From Bacillota bacterium (GTDB lineage: Bacteria > Bacillota_E > Sulfobacillia > Sulfobacillales > JAIMBI01): 44,882 nt of DNA. The stretch is taken from the NCBI GenBank assembly GCA_021828405.1, contig JAKARZ010000013.1:1-44882 (forward strand), given 5' to 3'. A model generated the notes under the pieces. The model searched no databases. It was not told the DNA's origin and was given only the letters and a program-made list of their open reading frames with translations. Below are positions 26,409 to 36,402 of the stretch, piece by piece. Position 1 is the first letter of the stretch. Every line of letters starts with the position of its first letter. Both the position numbers and the translations under genes were made by a program.

Positions 26409-27302
26409 ATGCCTTTCTCGCTCGTGGTGTGGGGCTTGGAGGCACTTTTGGTGCTCGCGGCCATCGCCGGAGCGGTGGACGTGTGGTGGCAGACGGGTGC
26501 CTTCGAACGGCGGGTCGCGGAAGACGCCAAGCGCCGCCACCGCCTGTTGTCGCTCTCCCAGTTGAATCCCCCATCGGAGGACACGCTTCGGCAATCGTGG
26601 CTTGACGCGCAGCGCCAGCAGCTTGACCGGCTGCTGGCGCTGCGGGACGGTGCGAGCGTGCCGGACGGGGCGCCGCCCGCATCGTCCGCGCTGGCAGAGG
26701 AGGGTCCGCCCTTGAACCGGCCCCTACGCGCTTTTCGCTGGTCCGAGCCCATCCCCACGGGGCGCCTGTGGCTCCGCCCGTTTGCGGACGGCGATCAGCC
26801 GTTTCTGACAAACCTGATGGCCCGCCCCGACGTCGTTCGCTGGCTGTACGAACCGACAGAGACCTCGGCGGACGTCGCCCGGTCGATGAGGGACGGGCTG
26901 TGCCGCGTCGAGCTCATCGCACCGGGCGACACGGTGCAACTGGTGATGGTCACCCGGGACGCGGGCGAGGCGGTGGGGCACGTGTCCCTGCACTGGGTCG
27001 ACAACCCGTACCGGCAGGGGGAAGTGGGGTTCATCGTGCATCCGGACCACCAGGGGCGGGGGTACGCGACCGAGGGGGCCCGCGCGTTGCTGCGCATTGG
27101 CTTTGACATCGTGGGGCTGCACCGCATCGTGGGGAGGCTGGAAGCGCGCAACGTCGCGTCGGCGCACGTGCTGGCGCGCTTGGGCATGCGACGGGAAGCG
27201 CATTTGCAGGAAAATGAGTGGGTGAAGGGCGAGTGGCAGGACGAGGTTGTGTACGCGATCCTCGACCGTGAGTGGTACGCCGGGTCCCAAACCGCTCGGT
27301 GA
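26409..27302 (+). CDS. GNAT acetyltransferase with N-terminal membrane anchor
   Basis: 297 residues. Residues 3-23 are one hydrophobic segment, followed by a basic, helical, coiled-coil-like stretch (about 28-80) and a low-complexity linker. The RimJ/RimL-type GNAT domain runs from about 117 to 290: LRPFADGDQPFLTNLM, GHVSLHWVDNP, the acetyl-CoA loop VHPDHQGRGYATEGARALL, and GLHRIVGRLEARNVASAHVLARLGMRRE. Substrate unknown; a protein N-terminus or small amine is typical of the family. A GAGGAGGG site just before an in-frame TTG (26712) could also start a soluble GNAT-only form. Confidence 0.82.
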   Translation: MPFSLVVWGLEALLVLAAIAGAVDVWWQTGAFERRVAEDAKRRHRLLSLSQLNPPSEDTLRQSWLDAQRQQLDRLLALRDGASVPDGAPPASSALAEEGPPLNRPLRAFRWSEPIPTGRLWLRPFADGDQPFLTNLMARPDVVRWLYEPTETSADVARSMRDGLCRVELIAPGDTVQLVMVTRDAGEAVGHVSLHWVDNPYRQGEVGFIVHPDHQGRGYATEGARALLRIGFDIVGLHRIVGRLEARNVASAHVLARLGMRREAHLQENEWVKGEWQDEVVYAILDREWYAGSQTAR

Positions 27303-27753
27303 GGCGGCTGTCCCCGTGCACGGGTCCGCTGAACCCGCCGGACGCTCCGTGCCCGGATTGGCCAACTTTCCCGCTGCAGGCTCCGGAACCCGCATGAAAG
27401 AGACATTTCCGCTTGGCGGGTTGAATGGCAAGGTGTCGAGGTCGCGAGGCGAGAAGTGGAAGTCCTGGGGCGCTATTGGAGGTTGCCCGAGACACGCTGC
27501 GGTTCCTCTCTCGCTCGCCGCCCTGCACGTACCGGCGTGGATTCTGGGTTGGTTCGAGAGGGGTCGCGTCGAACATCGGCATCTCGGTACCGTGCGAAGC
27601 TGTTCAAATCACGTATGATCGTGCGGATGACCCTTTGGGCTCGCGCACCGGTCGCCCAATGGTGGCCCCTGCGGCTTGGATTGCCTTAGCTGGGGCCAGT
27701 GCGGATTCGCCGTCGGCGGCCGGGCGACAGACGGACGGACAGGAGGGGCACGG
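27303..27753. other. Intergenic region without a recognised gene
   Basis: No coding pattern on either strand. A perfect 12-base palindrome CCCGTGCACGGG lies at 27313-27324, 10 bases after the GNAT gene, without a T-run. AGGAGGGG at 27741-27748 is the ribosome site of the transporter gene. Confidence 0.5.
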
Positions 27754-29202
27754 TTGGCGGCCATGGACGAGCGGCGCACGGGCCTGCAGCTGCTGGTGAT
27801 TGTCATTGGGACCCTGATTGCGGCGGTGGATGCAACCATCGTGATCCTGGCCCTGCCCGTCATGCGGACGGACCTGCACGTGGGGTTCTCAGCTGTGGTT
27901 TGGGTGGTGCTGGGGTACCTGCTGGTCATCACCCTGCTGGCCACGCAGGTGGGGCGGCTCGGGGATATGTTTGGACGGGTGCGCATGTACGAGGCGGGCT
28001 TTCTGCTTTTCGTCATGGGGTCGGCGCTGTGTGCTTTGTCCTGGAACGAAGCCTCGATCGTGGCCTTTCGGATTTTGCAGGGCGTGGGCGGCGCGTTCAT
28101 CTCCGCCAACAGCGGCGCGGTCATTGCTGACATCTTCCCGAGGGAGCGGCGGGGGCGGGCGTATGGCTTTACGGCCATCGGATGGAACATCGGCGCCGTG
28201 TTGGGCATCTTGGCGGGCGGGGCGCTCATCACGCTACTGTCGTGGCGATGGATTTTCTGGATCAACGTGCCGATCGGTGGGGCCGCCCTGATTTTGTCGC
28301 TGTACGTGTTGGACGCGCGCGCCGAGCGCCAGGCCCGGCGTCTGGACGTGGCGGGGATGGTGCTGATGGGTGCTGGCCTCCTGTCTATCCTCTGGGGTCT
28401 GGTGCAGATGACCTCCGCTGCGTTTTCGCCGGCGCTTGCGGCGTATCTGGCGGCCGGGGTGCTGATGCTGGCCGCCTTTGCGATGGTGGAGGCCCGGACG
28501 ACCGACCCTATGATCCACCTGGATCTGTTCAAGGTGCCGACGCTCACCCCATCGTTTTTGGCCAGTTTCTTTCAAGCCCTGGCCAACTTCGCCGTTCTGT
28601 TCCTCATCACCATGTATCTCCAGGGCGTGCGTCAGTTGACTCCGCTGGACGCGGCACTGTGGCTCGTGCCGGGATACATCCTGGGCAGCATCATGGCGCC
28701 CTGGTCGGGACGCTTGGCCGATCGCCTGTCTCCCGCGCTGCCCGCCACCGTGGGTCTCGGGATTCAGGTGGTCGCGCTGGTGCTGTATGCCGGGCTGGGC
28801 CTCTCCAGCCCACTCTGGACGGTGAGTGCAATCAGTATGGTCAACGGACTCGGCAGCGCCGGATTCTTCCCCAGCAACAACGCCGCCGTGATGAAAGCGT
28901 CCCCCGCGGGGTCGTTCGGGGTGGCGTCCGGCCTGCTGCGCACCATTTCCAACCTCGGGATGGTGCTGTCGTTCTCCATGGCGCTGGTGGTGGCGGCCAA
29001 CGCTATCAACCGAAAACTGGCCTTGGCCATTTTCGTCGGCAGTGCGCGTCTGTCAACCGCCACCGGGGCCGCTTTCCTGCGCGGAATCCACGTGGCGTTC
29101 TACACCGCCGTGGGTGCGCTGGTGGTGGCGGCCGCCATGTCGGCGCTGCGCGGCCACCCCGGGCGCGAGACCGTGGCGCGCCAGTCGGGAGCCCGGGGAT
29201 GA
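27754..29202 (+). CDS. MFS transporter, DHA2 (EmrB/QacA) family
   Basis: About 482 residues with some 14 membrane segments, the DHA2 drug:H+ antiporter layout. Motifs: AVDATIVILALPVM in TM1 (motif D1), GRLGDMFGRVRM in the 2-3 loop (motif A) and IGAVLGILAGGALI in TM5 (motif C). TTG at 27754 is favoured as start since AGGAGGGG (27741-27748) lies 5 bases upstream; the ATG three codons later is too far from it. Probable exporter of hydrophobic or toxic compounds; no regulator gene is adjacent. lepA begins 63 bases downstream. Confidence 0.88.
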   Translation: MAAMDERRTGLQLLVIVIGTLIAAVDATIVILALPVMRTDLHVGFSAVVWVVLGYLLVITLLATQVGRLGDMFGRVRMYEAGFLLFVMGSALCALSWNEASIVAFRILQGVGGAFISANSGAVIADIFPRERRGRAYGFTAIGWNIGAVLGILAGGALITLLSWRWIFWINVPIGGAALILSLYVLDARAERQARRLDVAGMVLMGAGLLSILWGLVQMTSAAFSPALAAYLAAGVLMLAAFAMVEARTTDPMIHLDLFKVPTLTPSFLASFFQALANFAVLFLITMYLQGVRQLTPLDAALWLVPGYILGSIMAPWSGRLADRLSPALPATVGLGIQVVALVLYAGLGLSSPLWTVSAISMVNGLGSAGFFPSNNAAVMKASPAGSFGVASGLLRTISNLGMVLSFSMALVVAANAINRKLALAIFVGSARLSTATGAAFLRGIHVAFYTAVGALVVAAAMSALRGHPGRETVARQSGARG

Positions 29203-29204
29203 GG

Positions 29205-29235
29205 CTGACGGAGATGACAGGGCTGTCTCTATAAT
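29205..29235 (+). promoter_or_regulatory. lepA: Possible promoter of lepA-hemW
   Basis: A perfect TATAAT (29230-29235) lies 30 bases upstream of lepA; CTGACG (29205-29210) could be the -35, with a long 19-base spacer. Confidence 0.45.
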
Positions 29236-29265
29236 GGGGGAAAGAGCCGACGGGGGATCGTCCAC

Positions 29266-31071
29266 GTGATGACGCACGACCAGAGCCGCATTCGGAACTT
29301 CTGCATCATTGCCCACGTGGACCACGGCAAATCCACGCTGGCCGACCGACTGCTGGAGGCCACGGGGACGGTGGCGCCCCGTGACATGGCGCCACAGCTC
29401 TTGGACCAGATGGAGCTCGAGCGCGAGCGGGGCATCACCATCAAGGCGCAGGCCGTGCGCATGGCGTATACGGCGTCGGACGGTGGGGCGTATCAACTCA
29501 ACCTGATCGACACGCCGGGCCACGTCGACTTCGCCTACGAGGTGTCGCGCAGCCTGAAAGCCTGCGAAGGGGCGCTCCTGGTCGTGGACGCTAGCCAGGG
29601 TGTCGAGGCGCAGACGCTCGCGAACCTGTACCTGGCCCTGGAGCACGATTTGGCCATCGTGCCGGTCATCAACAAGATTGATTTGCCCAGCGCCGACCCC
29701 GAGGCGGCCTGCCGCCAATTGGAGGAAGTGGGGTTGGACCGCCCGCCGATCCTCGTGTCGGCGAAGACCGGCGCGGGGATCGCCGACCTGCTGGCGGCGG
29801 TCGTGCGCGATGTGCCGCCGCCCGCCGGGGATGAAGCGGCGCCGCTCCGCGCGCTGGTGTTCGACGCGCGGTACGACACGTACCAGGGCGTATTGGTGTA
29901 CGTCCGGGTGATGGACGGCGGGATCGCGGCGGGGGACGCGGTATCGTTCATGGCGGGCGGAGGGCAGTTTCAGGTGGACCAGGTGGGCGTATTCAGGCCC
30001 GCCCGGGAGCCTGTCGTGCGGCTGGGCCCGGGCGAGGTGGGTTACTTCGCGGCCTCGATTCGGAGCGTGCACGAGACCCGCGTGGGCGACACCGTCACCG
30101 GCACCGAGCGGCCGGCCCGCCTTGCGTTGCCCGGGTATCGCCCGGCGCAGCCGATGGTGTTTTCCGGTCTCTATCCGGTGGCGGCCGAAGATTACGGGCG
30201 GCTCCGGGAAGCCTTGGAGAAACTTCTGCTGAACGATGCCGCCCTCACGTTTGAGCCCGAAACGTCCGCCGCCCTAGGCTTTGGGTTTCGGGCAGGGTTT
30301 TTGGGCCTCCTGCACCTGGACGTGATCCAGGAGCGGCTGGAGCGGGAGTATGGATTGGACCTCATCACGACGGCCCCCAATGTCGTGTGGCAGGTGCACT
30401 ATACCGACGGCCGCACGGAGCGGGTCGACAATCCCGCGCGCGTTCCCATGGGAAGCGAACTGGCGTATCTCGAGGAACCCGTGGTGCAGGCGGAGATGCT
30501 CACCCCGCAGGGGTCCATCGGGGCGGTCATGGAGCTGGCCCAGGAGCGGCGTGGTGTGTACCGCGGCCTGGAGTACCTGGAGGGGGGGCGGGCGCGCGTC
30601 TCATACCGGCTGCCGCTGGGCGAGATTATGTACGACTTCTTCGACGCCCTGAAAAGTCGGACGCGCGGCTACGCGTCGCTGGACTACCAGATGGCCGGAT
30701 ACGAGCGATCGGACCTGGTGCGCCTCGACGTGCTGCTGAATGGGGAGGTCGTAGACGCGCTGTCGGTCGTCGTCCACCGAGACTTCGCCTACACGCGCGG
30801 GCGTGCGCTGGCGCAGAAGCTGCGCGATGTGATTCCCCGCCAGATGTTTGAGGTGCCGATCCAGGCGGCGATCGGGGGGCGGGTCGTCGCACGCGAGACG
30901 GTACGGGCCATGCGCAAGGATGTGTTGGCCAAGTGCTACGGCGGCGACATCACGCGCAAGCGCAAGCTCCTGGAGAAGCAGAAAGAGGGCAAGCGTCGCA
31001 TGAAGACGGTGGGCACCATCGAGGTGCCACAGGAGGCGTTCATGGCCATCCTGCGGCTGGACCCCGAGTGA
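29266..31071 (+). CDS. lepA: Elongation factor 4 (back-translocating GTPase LepA)
   Basis: 601 residues, the usual length. GTPase motifs are [16 protein letters not shown] (G1), the RGITIK switch I region, IDTPGHVDF (G3), INKID (G4) and VSAKTG (G5), followed by EF-G-like domains and the LepA-specific C-terminus with [19 protein letters not shown] and [10 protein letters not shown]. It acts on stalled or mis-translocated ribosomes. Start GTG 29266 with GGGGGA 8 bases upstream; the ATG in the next codon is an alternative. The stop overlaps the hemW start as GTGA. Confidence 0.97.
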   Translation: MMTHDQSRIRNFCIIAHVDHGKSTLADRLLEATGTVAPRDMAPQLLDQMELERERGITIKAQAVRMAYTASDGGAYQLNLIDTPGHVDFAYEVSRSLKACEGALLVVDASQGVEAQTLANLYLALEHDLAIVPVINKIDLPSADPEAACRQLEEVGLDRPPILVSAKTGAGIADLLAAVVRDVPPPAGDEAAPLRALVFDARYDTYQGVLVYVRVMDGGIAAGDAVSFMAGGGQFQVDQVGVFRPAREPVVRLGPGEVGYFAASIRSVHETRVGDTVTGTERPARLALPGYRPAQPMVFSGLYPVAAEDYGRLREALEKLLLNDAALTFEPETSAALGFGFRAGFLGLLHLDVIQERLEREYGLDLITTAPNVVWQVHYTDGRTERVDNPARVPMGSELAYLEEPVVQAEMLTPQGSIGAVMELAQERRGVYRGLEYLEGGRARVSYRLPLGEIMYDFFDALKSRTRGYASLDYQMAGYERSDLVRLDVLLNGEVVDALSVVVHRDFAYTRGRALAQKLRDVIPRQMFEVPIQAAIGGRVVARETVRAMRKDVLAKCYGGDITRKRKLLEKQKEGKRRMKTVGTIEVPQEAFMAILRLDPE

Positions 31072-32261
31072 GCGCCGCCGCGGCACCCGACGGGTTCGCC
31101 GTGTACGTGCATGTGCCCTTTTGTGTCCGACGGTGCACCTACTGTGACTTTCCCATCGTCGTAGGGCTCTCGTTGGCTGCGCGTTCTCGCTACCTGGACG
31201 CGGTGGTGGCCGAGTGGACGCGGGAGAGCTTGCCCCCTGGGCCGATCACCAGCGTGTACTTCGGTGGGGGAACCCCGTCGCTGGCGGATCCGCGCGACAT
31301 CGGCCGCGTGCTGGAGGCCCTGGCGGCGCGGGCCGCGATTCGTCTCGGGGCGGAGGTGACCCTGGAAGCCAATCCCGCCACGGTGACCGCGAACCGGCTG
31401 GTGGATTATCACGCGGCGGGCATCAACCGGGTCTCGCTGGGCGTGCAGGCCGCGCAGTCCCACCATCTGCGCCGGCTCCACCGCGAACACGACGTGGCTG
31501 AGGCGCACCGGGCCGTAAGGCAGCTGCGCCGCGCCCGCTTCGACAATGTGTCCGTCGACGCGATTTACGGCTTGCCGGACCAGACCCTGGCCGAGTGGCG
31601 CGAGACGATTCGTTGCCTCACGAGTTGGGAGCCCGAACACGTGTCGCTGTATGCGCTCCAGGTTGAAGAGGGCACGCCGCTTGCCCGATCGGTCGGGCGG
31701 GGGACGGCGGCACTGCCGGGCGACGACCTTGTGGGGGACATGGCGGACCTGGCAGAGGCGATGCTGCCGGCGATGGGCTACCGACGCTACGAGTTGTCCA
31801 ATTTTTCGCGGCCGGGGAGGGAGTCACGGCACAACCGGGCGTACTGGCGCCACCACCCCTACATCGGCGTGGGTGCCGGAGCGCACAGCTTCGAGGTCGG
31901 GCTGACGGGCGCGCGGCGCTGGTGGAATGCGCGGCCCGTGCGCAGATACATGACGGAAACCCTCGCGGGCGGCGACCCCACTGTCGGGGAGGAACGGCTT
32001 TCCCGGGCCCAGTTGGCGGGCGAAGCCGTCTGGCTCGGCCTCCGGGAGCGGGTCGGCGTCTCGCTGCCCGCGTTTCGCGAACGCTTTGGAATTTCGCTGG
32101 ACCAGGCCTTCCCGGGTGTGCTGGGCCCGCTGGTGGAGGGACACCTGATCCACCGCACGCCGGACACCATTCACCTGACGCGGCGGGGCATGGCTCTCGG
32201 CAACCAAGTCTTCTCCCGGTTTCTGATGGCGGTGCTGCCCCCGGCGGGTGGTGCCGACTAG
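31068..32261 (+). CDS. hemW: HemW-type radical SAM protein (coproporphyrinogen III oxidase-like)
   Basis: 397 residues. The radical SAM cluster motif is C19-x3-C23-x2-C26 in [14 protein letters not shown], followed by [10 protein letters not shown] and VSLGVQAAQ. The HemW-type element [22 protein letters not shown] and a C-terminal HemN_C-like domain are present. HemW is thought to be a heme chaperone rather than an oxidase. GTG at 31068 overlaps the lepA stop (GTGA), as in the Firmicutes lepA-hemW pair. Confidence 0.94.
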   Translation: MSAAAAPDGFAVYVHVPFCVRRCTYCDFPIVVGLSLAARSRYLDAVVAEWTRESLPPGPITSVYFGGGTPSLADPRDIGRVLEALAARAAIRLGAEVTLEANPATVTANRLVDYHAAGINRVSLGVQAAQSHHLRRLHREHDVAEAHRAVRQLRRARFDNVSVDAIYGLPDQTLAEWRETIRCLTSWEPEHVSLYALQVEEGTPLARSVGRGTAALPGDDLVGDMADLAEAMLPAMGYRRYELSNFSRPGRESRHNRAYWRHHPYIGVGAGAHSFEVGLTGARRWWNARPVRRYMTETLAGGDPTVGEERLSRAQLAGEAVWLGLRERVGVSLPAFRERFGISLDQAFPGVLGPLVEGHLIHRTPDTIHLTRRGMALGNQVFSRFLMAVLPPAGGAD

Positions 32262-32730
32262 ACAGTCGGGGGCGCTCGCTCCGCCTCATCGCCGAGATCG
32301 CGGATAGAACCCGGCGCGAAGCGCGACGCCCGGCGTGTCGCAGGTAGCTGACGCCAGGCGCAAGACTGGACCCGCTGGGGCTTTTCGACTGCGGTCGCGC
32401 TTCCTTGGGCCGTGGCTCCAACGGCCAGGGGGCTCGCGCAGGCGCCGTTTGCCAAACGCGTGTAAAAGGGCGCCCGCCCACGGGGACATGCCTGGCCCCG
32501 CGGTCGCGCGAAGGGTTTGGTGGACCTGCGCTCGTGCCCTTCGGTTCACGGGCCGCTGATCGCGCTGGGGAGCTTCCGAGTTGAGGCCAGGATGCGTTGC
32601 GATGCCTCGGCCCTTCATATAAGGTGTGGATCACTTGGCTTGTTTCGCACCCATCTGCCGGCGCGAGGACGCGATGCCGATCCTTGTGGGCGACTCCGCA
32701 GGCGCGCTATGTTGTGGAAGGAAGGAAGCA
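32262..32730. other. Intergenic region between hemW and the thioesterase gene
   Basis: About 470 bases with no recognised gene; several GC-rich inverted repeats occur in the first 80 bases. TATAAG near 32621 is a weak -10 candidate for the thioesterase gene. GC content falls toward the right end. Confidence 0.45.
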
Positions 32731-33198
32731 GTGGAACCTCGGAGCAAGTTTGTACCCCGAACATCGACTTTTAATGACCGTGTTCAGTCAAGCTTTGCCA
32801 AACAAACGGTAATGCATCTCATTGGCGCGGAACTCATGAGGGTCCTTCCCGGCGAAGTTGAGATTTTTCTTCCGTTTCGTCATGATCTTGCCCAACAACA
32901 TGGTTTCCTGCATGCCGGAATTATCACCATGATAATGGATAGTGCCTGCGGTTATGCAGCCTTGAGCCTAATGCCAGCTGACGCTTCGGTCCTAACAGTT
33001 GAGTTTAAGGTAAACCTCCTGAGCCCGGCGAAGGGGAAAAGATTTGCAGCCCGCGGCAAGGTGGTCAAACCGGGCCGGACAATCACGGTGTGTTCCGGTG
33101 ACGTGTGCAGTCTAGATTTTGAAGAACCAAAATTGGTCGCTACCATGACAGCCACGATGATGACGATCCCAGGACGTCCCGGCGTCGTGGAAGAGTAA
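32731..33198 (+). CDS. PaaI-like hotdog-fold thioesterase
   Basis: 155 residues from GTG 32731, which has GGAAGGAAG just upstream; the open frame continues further upstream without a ribosome site. The hotdog signature is HDLAQQHGFLHAGIITMIMD followed by SACGYAALSLMPADASVLTV and VEFKVNLLSPAKGKRFAARG, matching the acyl-CoA thioesterase PaaI group. The codons contain far more A/T than neighbouring genes, and the gene interrupts hemW-hrcA, which are adjacent in many Firmicutes. This points to horizontal acquisition. The acyl substrate is unknown. Confidence 0.88.
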   Translation: MEPRSKFVPRTSTFNDRVQSSFAKQTVMHLIGAELMRVLPGEVEIFLPFRHDLAQQHGFLHAGIITMIMDSACGYAALSLMPADASVLTVEFKVNLLSPAKGKRFAARGKVVKPGRTITVCSGDVCSLDFEEPKLVATMTATMMTIPGRPGVVEE

Positions 33199-33493
33199 TT
33201 ACTGGCGCTGCGCACTTGACCTGCGCGGAAATCCGTGCATCGTGGACGCGAGGCAGCTGCTGACGGGCGCGGCGGCGCGTAGCGCCGGCGCATGCTCCTC
33301 CATGCCGTGGGCCGGCTGGGGAGGTCCGATGGGCGCTCCGAGCGCGAAGAGCCTCCGCGGACGGGCGGGACGCGTCCGCGTGCCCGAGTCGCGCTCGGGC
33401 CTCCCCAGCGATCGCGTTCCGTCGCTCCCTTGGCGTTGACGGGCACCAGGCTCGCCTCGCGCGCGGCTTGGCCCCCGGGGAGGAACTGTGGTC

Positions 33494-33522
33494 TTGACAG
33501 CAGCGGGCCGCGCGGGTACGGT
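33494..33522 (+). promoter_or_regulatory. hrcA: Promoter of the hrcA-grpE-dnaJ operon
   Basis: Perfect TTGACA (33494-33499), a 17-base spacer and TACGGT (33517-33522). Transcription should start at about 33529-33533, immediately before or at the CIRCE operator. Confidence 0.75.
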
Positions 33523-33532
33523 GTAACGTGAC

Positions 33533-33559
33533 TTAGCACTCTCACATAGAGAGTGCTAA
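33533..33559 (+). promoter_or_regulatory. CIRCE operator (HrcA binding site)
   Basis: TTAGCACTC-N9-GAGTGCTAA, a perfect 9-base inverted repeat with the 9-base spacer and sequence of the consensus CIRCE element. It lies 34 bases upstream of hrcA, at the predicted transcription start, so HrcA represses its own operon. Confidence 0.97.
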
Positions 33560-33592
33560 TGGGCGTATCCCAGGCGAAGAGCGGGGGGTGGC

Positions 33593-34606
33593 GTGGTGGA
33601 CGACCGGAAGTCACGTGTGCTCGCTGCGGTCATCAACCAATACCTCGAGTCGGCGGAGCCGGTGGGCTCCCGCACGCTGGCGCGGCGCAACGCGTTTGGC
33701 CTATCGGCGGCTACGCTGCGCAATGAACTGGCGGACCTGGAAGAGTGGGGCTACCTTGACAAGCCGCACACGTCGGCCGGCCGCGTGCCTTCGGACAAGG
33801 GGTATCGCTACTATGTGGATCGGCTGCTGGTGCGCCGCACCCTATCGGCACGGGAGGCCGACCGGATTCGTGAGGCGTACCGGGCGCATGTGCGCGAGGC
33901 CACATGGTTCCTGCAGCAGACCGCGCGGCTGCTGTCGAGCGTGACCGGGTACCCGGCGGTGGCGATCATGCCGCGTCCGCCCGCTGCCCGGCTGTTGAGC
34001 CTGCAACTGCTCTCGATGGGCGAGGGCGGTGCCGCCCTTTTGGCGGAAACGGACACCGGCCTGGTGGCGCACCGCGTGCTGTCGATCCCGGCCGACGTGG
34101 CGCCGGCGGATTTGGCGCGGATGACGGCGGTGCTGTCGCGGGAGCTTTCCGGCATGCCGCTCACGGACGTGGCCCATGTGCACCTGGCGTACCTGGAGCG
34201 GGCACTCGGCCGCCACGCGGCGCTGGTGGAGGAATTGCTGTCGGTTCTTCCCGGGGGAGATACTGAGCGGGAACCCGTGGCCACGGTGGAAGGATTCGAC
34301 ACGCTGTTTGGCTTTCCGGAATTTCACGAAGTCGAGCGCATCCGGGCGGTGTGGGAGCTTTTGACGCAACATACGTTCGTGGGCCGACTGCTCACGGGGT
34401 TAGGCGACGAGGTGCTTGCGGTGCGGATCGGAGAGGAACTGGCCGAGGTGGCTGGCCACGACCTGTCGCTGGTGGGGGCGACGCTGCGCTCGGGCGGCCA
34501 CGTGTTGGGCCATGTGGCGGTGGTGGGTCCGCGGCGTATGGATTACGGGCACGTCTTAGCCGCCGTCGAGCAGGTGGCGACGGAATGGAATCGGGCGCTC
34601 GGCTGA
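33593..34606 (+). CDS. hrcA: Heat-inducible transcription repressor HrcA
   Basis: 337 residues. The N-terminal winged helix-turn-helix (about 5-75) contains DRKSRVLAAVINQYLES, VGSRTLARRNAFGLSAATLRNE and LDKPHTSAGRVPSDKGYRYY; a GAF-like domain with the HrcA insert follows. It binds CIRCE and needs GroE for activity in studied species. Starts at GTG 33593 or GTG 33596, just after a GGGGGG run. First gene of hrcA-grpE-dnaJ-prmA-rsmE. Confidence 0.95.
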   Translation: MVDDRKSRVLAAVINQYLESAEPVGSRTLARRNAFGLSAATLRNELADLEEWGYLDKPHTSAGRVPSDKGYRYYVDRLLVRRTLSAREADRIREAYRAHVREATWFLQQTARLLSSVTGYPAVAIMPRPPAARLLSLQLLSMGEGGAALLAETDTGLVAHRVLSIPADVAPADLARMTAVLSRELSGMPLTDVAHVHLAYLERALGRHAALVEELLSVLPGGDTEREPVATVEGFDTLFGFPEFHEVERIRAVWELLTQHTFVGRLLTGLGDEVLAVRIGEELAEVAGHDLSLVGATLRSGGHVLGHVAVVGPRRMDYGHVLAAVEQVATEWNRALG

Positions 34607-34633
34607 CCGGGCTGATGAGGAGTGAGTGGACGA

Positions 34634-35239
34634 GTGACTGGACGGGCGGCGGACGACACGAAGCAGGACCCCGGTCGAGCGGACCAGGCGGTGGGTGAAG
34701 TCATCGAGGAGCCCACCAGGGCGGATCCGGAGGTGGAGACGCCCCAGGATGCAAGCGTCGAGGAAGATGGCGTCACCGAGAGGCTCCAGGCGGCCGAGGC
34801 CCTAGCGGAGGAGCGCCACAGTCAGTTCCTACGCCTCTCGGCGGACTTTGAGAACTTTCGGCGGCGGGTGGAGCGGGACCGCGATGATCTCCGGGCGTCT
34901 GTGGCGCGTGAATTGCTGATGTCGCTGCTGCCGGCGTACGACAACCTGGAGCGGGCCTTGAAGGCGCTGCCCGACAACGTCGACGCGGGCTTGGCGAAGG
35001 GACTCGAGATGACGCGCAAAAGCTTCCTGGATGGCTTGTCTGCTCAGGGCGTGGAGCGTGTGCTCACCACGGGCGCGCTATTTGACCCGGCAATTCACGA
35101 GGCCATCCAGAGTGTCCCCGACGCGTCGCCCGAGGGGACAGTGCTCGACGAGTATCAGGCCGGATTCCAGTGGCGGGACCGGGTGCTGCGCGCGGCGTTG
35201 GTCAAGGTATCGTCAGGCGCGGCCGACTCGGACAGCTAG
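34634..35239 (+). CDS. grpE: Nucleotide exchange factor GrpE
   Basis: 201 residues from GTG 34634, with AGGAG (34618-34622) upstream; GTG 34622 overlaps that site and is less likely. A disordered acidic N-terminus (about 1-50) leads to the long dimer helix ([28 protein letters not shown]), then the four-helix segment and the beta-wing with [14 protein letters not shown] and [25 protein letters not shown]. GrpE drives ADP release from DnaK. dnaK, which normally follows, is missing; dnaJ begins 41 bases downstream. Confidence 0.94.
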   Translation: MTGRAADDTKQDPGRADQAVGEVIEEPTRADPEVETPQDASVEEDGVTERLQAAEALAEERHSQFLRLSADFENFRRRVERDRDDLRASVARELLMSLLPAYDNLERALKALPDNVDAGLAKGLEMTRKSFLDGLSAQGVERVLTTGALFDPAIHEAIQSVPDASPEGTVLDEYQAGFQWRDRVLRAALVKVSSGAADSDS

Positions 35240-35280
35240 AGCGCCGGCCCCGCGAGGAAGAGCAGGGAGGGTGGGTGAAC

Positions 35281-36402
35281 ATGGCCGCCAGTGACCCGTA
35301 TGATGTGCTGGGAGTGCCGCGCGATGCGTCGGCGGATGCGATTAAGCAGGCGTACCGGCGGTTGGCTCGCCAGCACCATCCGGACGCCAACCGGGGCAAC
35401 CCCGCCTCCGAAGAGAGGTTCAAGGAGATTAACGCCGCCTACGAGGTGCTGAGCGACCCCGAGAAGCGGGCCCGCTTCGATCGGTTCGGACAGGCGGAGC
35501 CGAGCGCCGGTGGGTTCAACTTTGGCAACATGGGCGGCCCGGGAGCCGGCGGAATCGAAGACCTGTTTGAGATGTTTGGGTTTGGCGGCACCGGTCAGGC
35601 CCGCCACGGGCCGCAGCGGGGCGACGATCTCCGCGCCGATGTCGTCTTGGACCTTGACGACGTGATGACCGGCACCACGCGCACCCTCAAGGTGGAGCGC
35701 GCGGAGGTGTGCGCCACCTGCCATGGCGAGGGCGGCGAGGGGAAGGGGTCCACGGAAACGTGCCGCCAGTGCCGGGGCACGGGCCAGGTGCGCCAGGTGC
35801 ACAACAGCTTTTTGGGCCAAGTGGTGCGCACCGGGCCGTGTCCGCAGTGTCAGGGCCGGGGGCGCGTGATCCTTCGCCCCTGCCACACCTGCCACGGCCG
35901 CGGGGTCGTGCATGCGGTGCGGGACGTGGGGGTGAAAATTCCGCCGGGCGTGGAGCAGGGCACCCGCATTCGGGTGCAGCGTGAAGGGGCTGCGGGCGTG
36001 ATGGGCGGGCCCGCCGGGGACCTGTTTGTGTTTGTCCACGTGAAGGAGCATCCGCGGTTTCGGCGGGAGCATGCAGATTTGGTGGGCACCCTCAAGTTGG
36101 GCTTTGCGCAAGCCAGCCTCGGTGCTGAGGTGGAGTTTCAGGGACTGGATGGTCCCGTCGCGGTGAAGGTGCCGCCGGGCACCCAGCCGGGGGACGTGCT
36201 GACCTTGCCCGAGCGCGGCCTGCCGCGCCTGGGCAAACAGGGGCGCGGCGCGCTCAAAGTGCATGTGGCGCTGGACGTGCCGAAAAAATTGTCGCACGAG
36301 GAGCAGGAGCTTTTGCGCCGCTGGGCGGAGCTACGCGGCGAGCAGGTGGCGTCTGGCGGACGAGGGCTGTTTCATCGGGTGCGCGATGCCTTCGGATCCT
36401 GA
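35281..36402 (+). CDS. dnaJ: Chaperone protein DnaJ
   Basis: 373 residues, type I DnaJ. The J domain (about 5-70) has the HPD triad (H33-P34-D35). A Gly/Phe-rich linker with [13 protein letters not shown] and [10 protein letters not shown] follows, then four CxxCxGxG zinc repeats ([32 protein letters not shown]) and two substrate-binding beta domains. ATG 35281 follows AGGGAGGGTGGG. All parts are present, so it is functional by sequence although its partner dnaK is not encoded between grpE and dnaJ. Its end overlaps prmA by 17 bases. Confidence 0.96.
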   Translation: MAASDPYDVLGVPRDASADAIKQAYRRLARQHHPDANRGNPASEERFKEINAAYEVLSDPEKRARFDRFGQAEPSAGGFNFGNMGGPGAGGIEDLFEMFGFGGTGQARHGPQRGDDLRADVVLDLDDVMTGTTRTLKVERAEVCATCHGEGGEGKGSTETCRQCRGTGQVRQVHNSFLGQVVRTGPCPQCQGRGRVILRPCHTCHGRGVVHAVRDVGVKIPPGVEQGTRIRVQREGAAGVMGGPAGDLFVFVHVKEHPRFRREHADLVGTLKLGFAQASLGAEVEFQGLDGPVAVKVPPGTQPGDVLTLPERGLPRLGKQGRGALKVHVALDVPKKLSHEEQELLRRWAELRGEQVASGGRGLFHRVRDAFGS

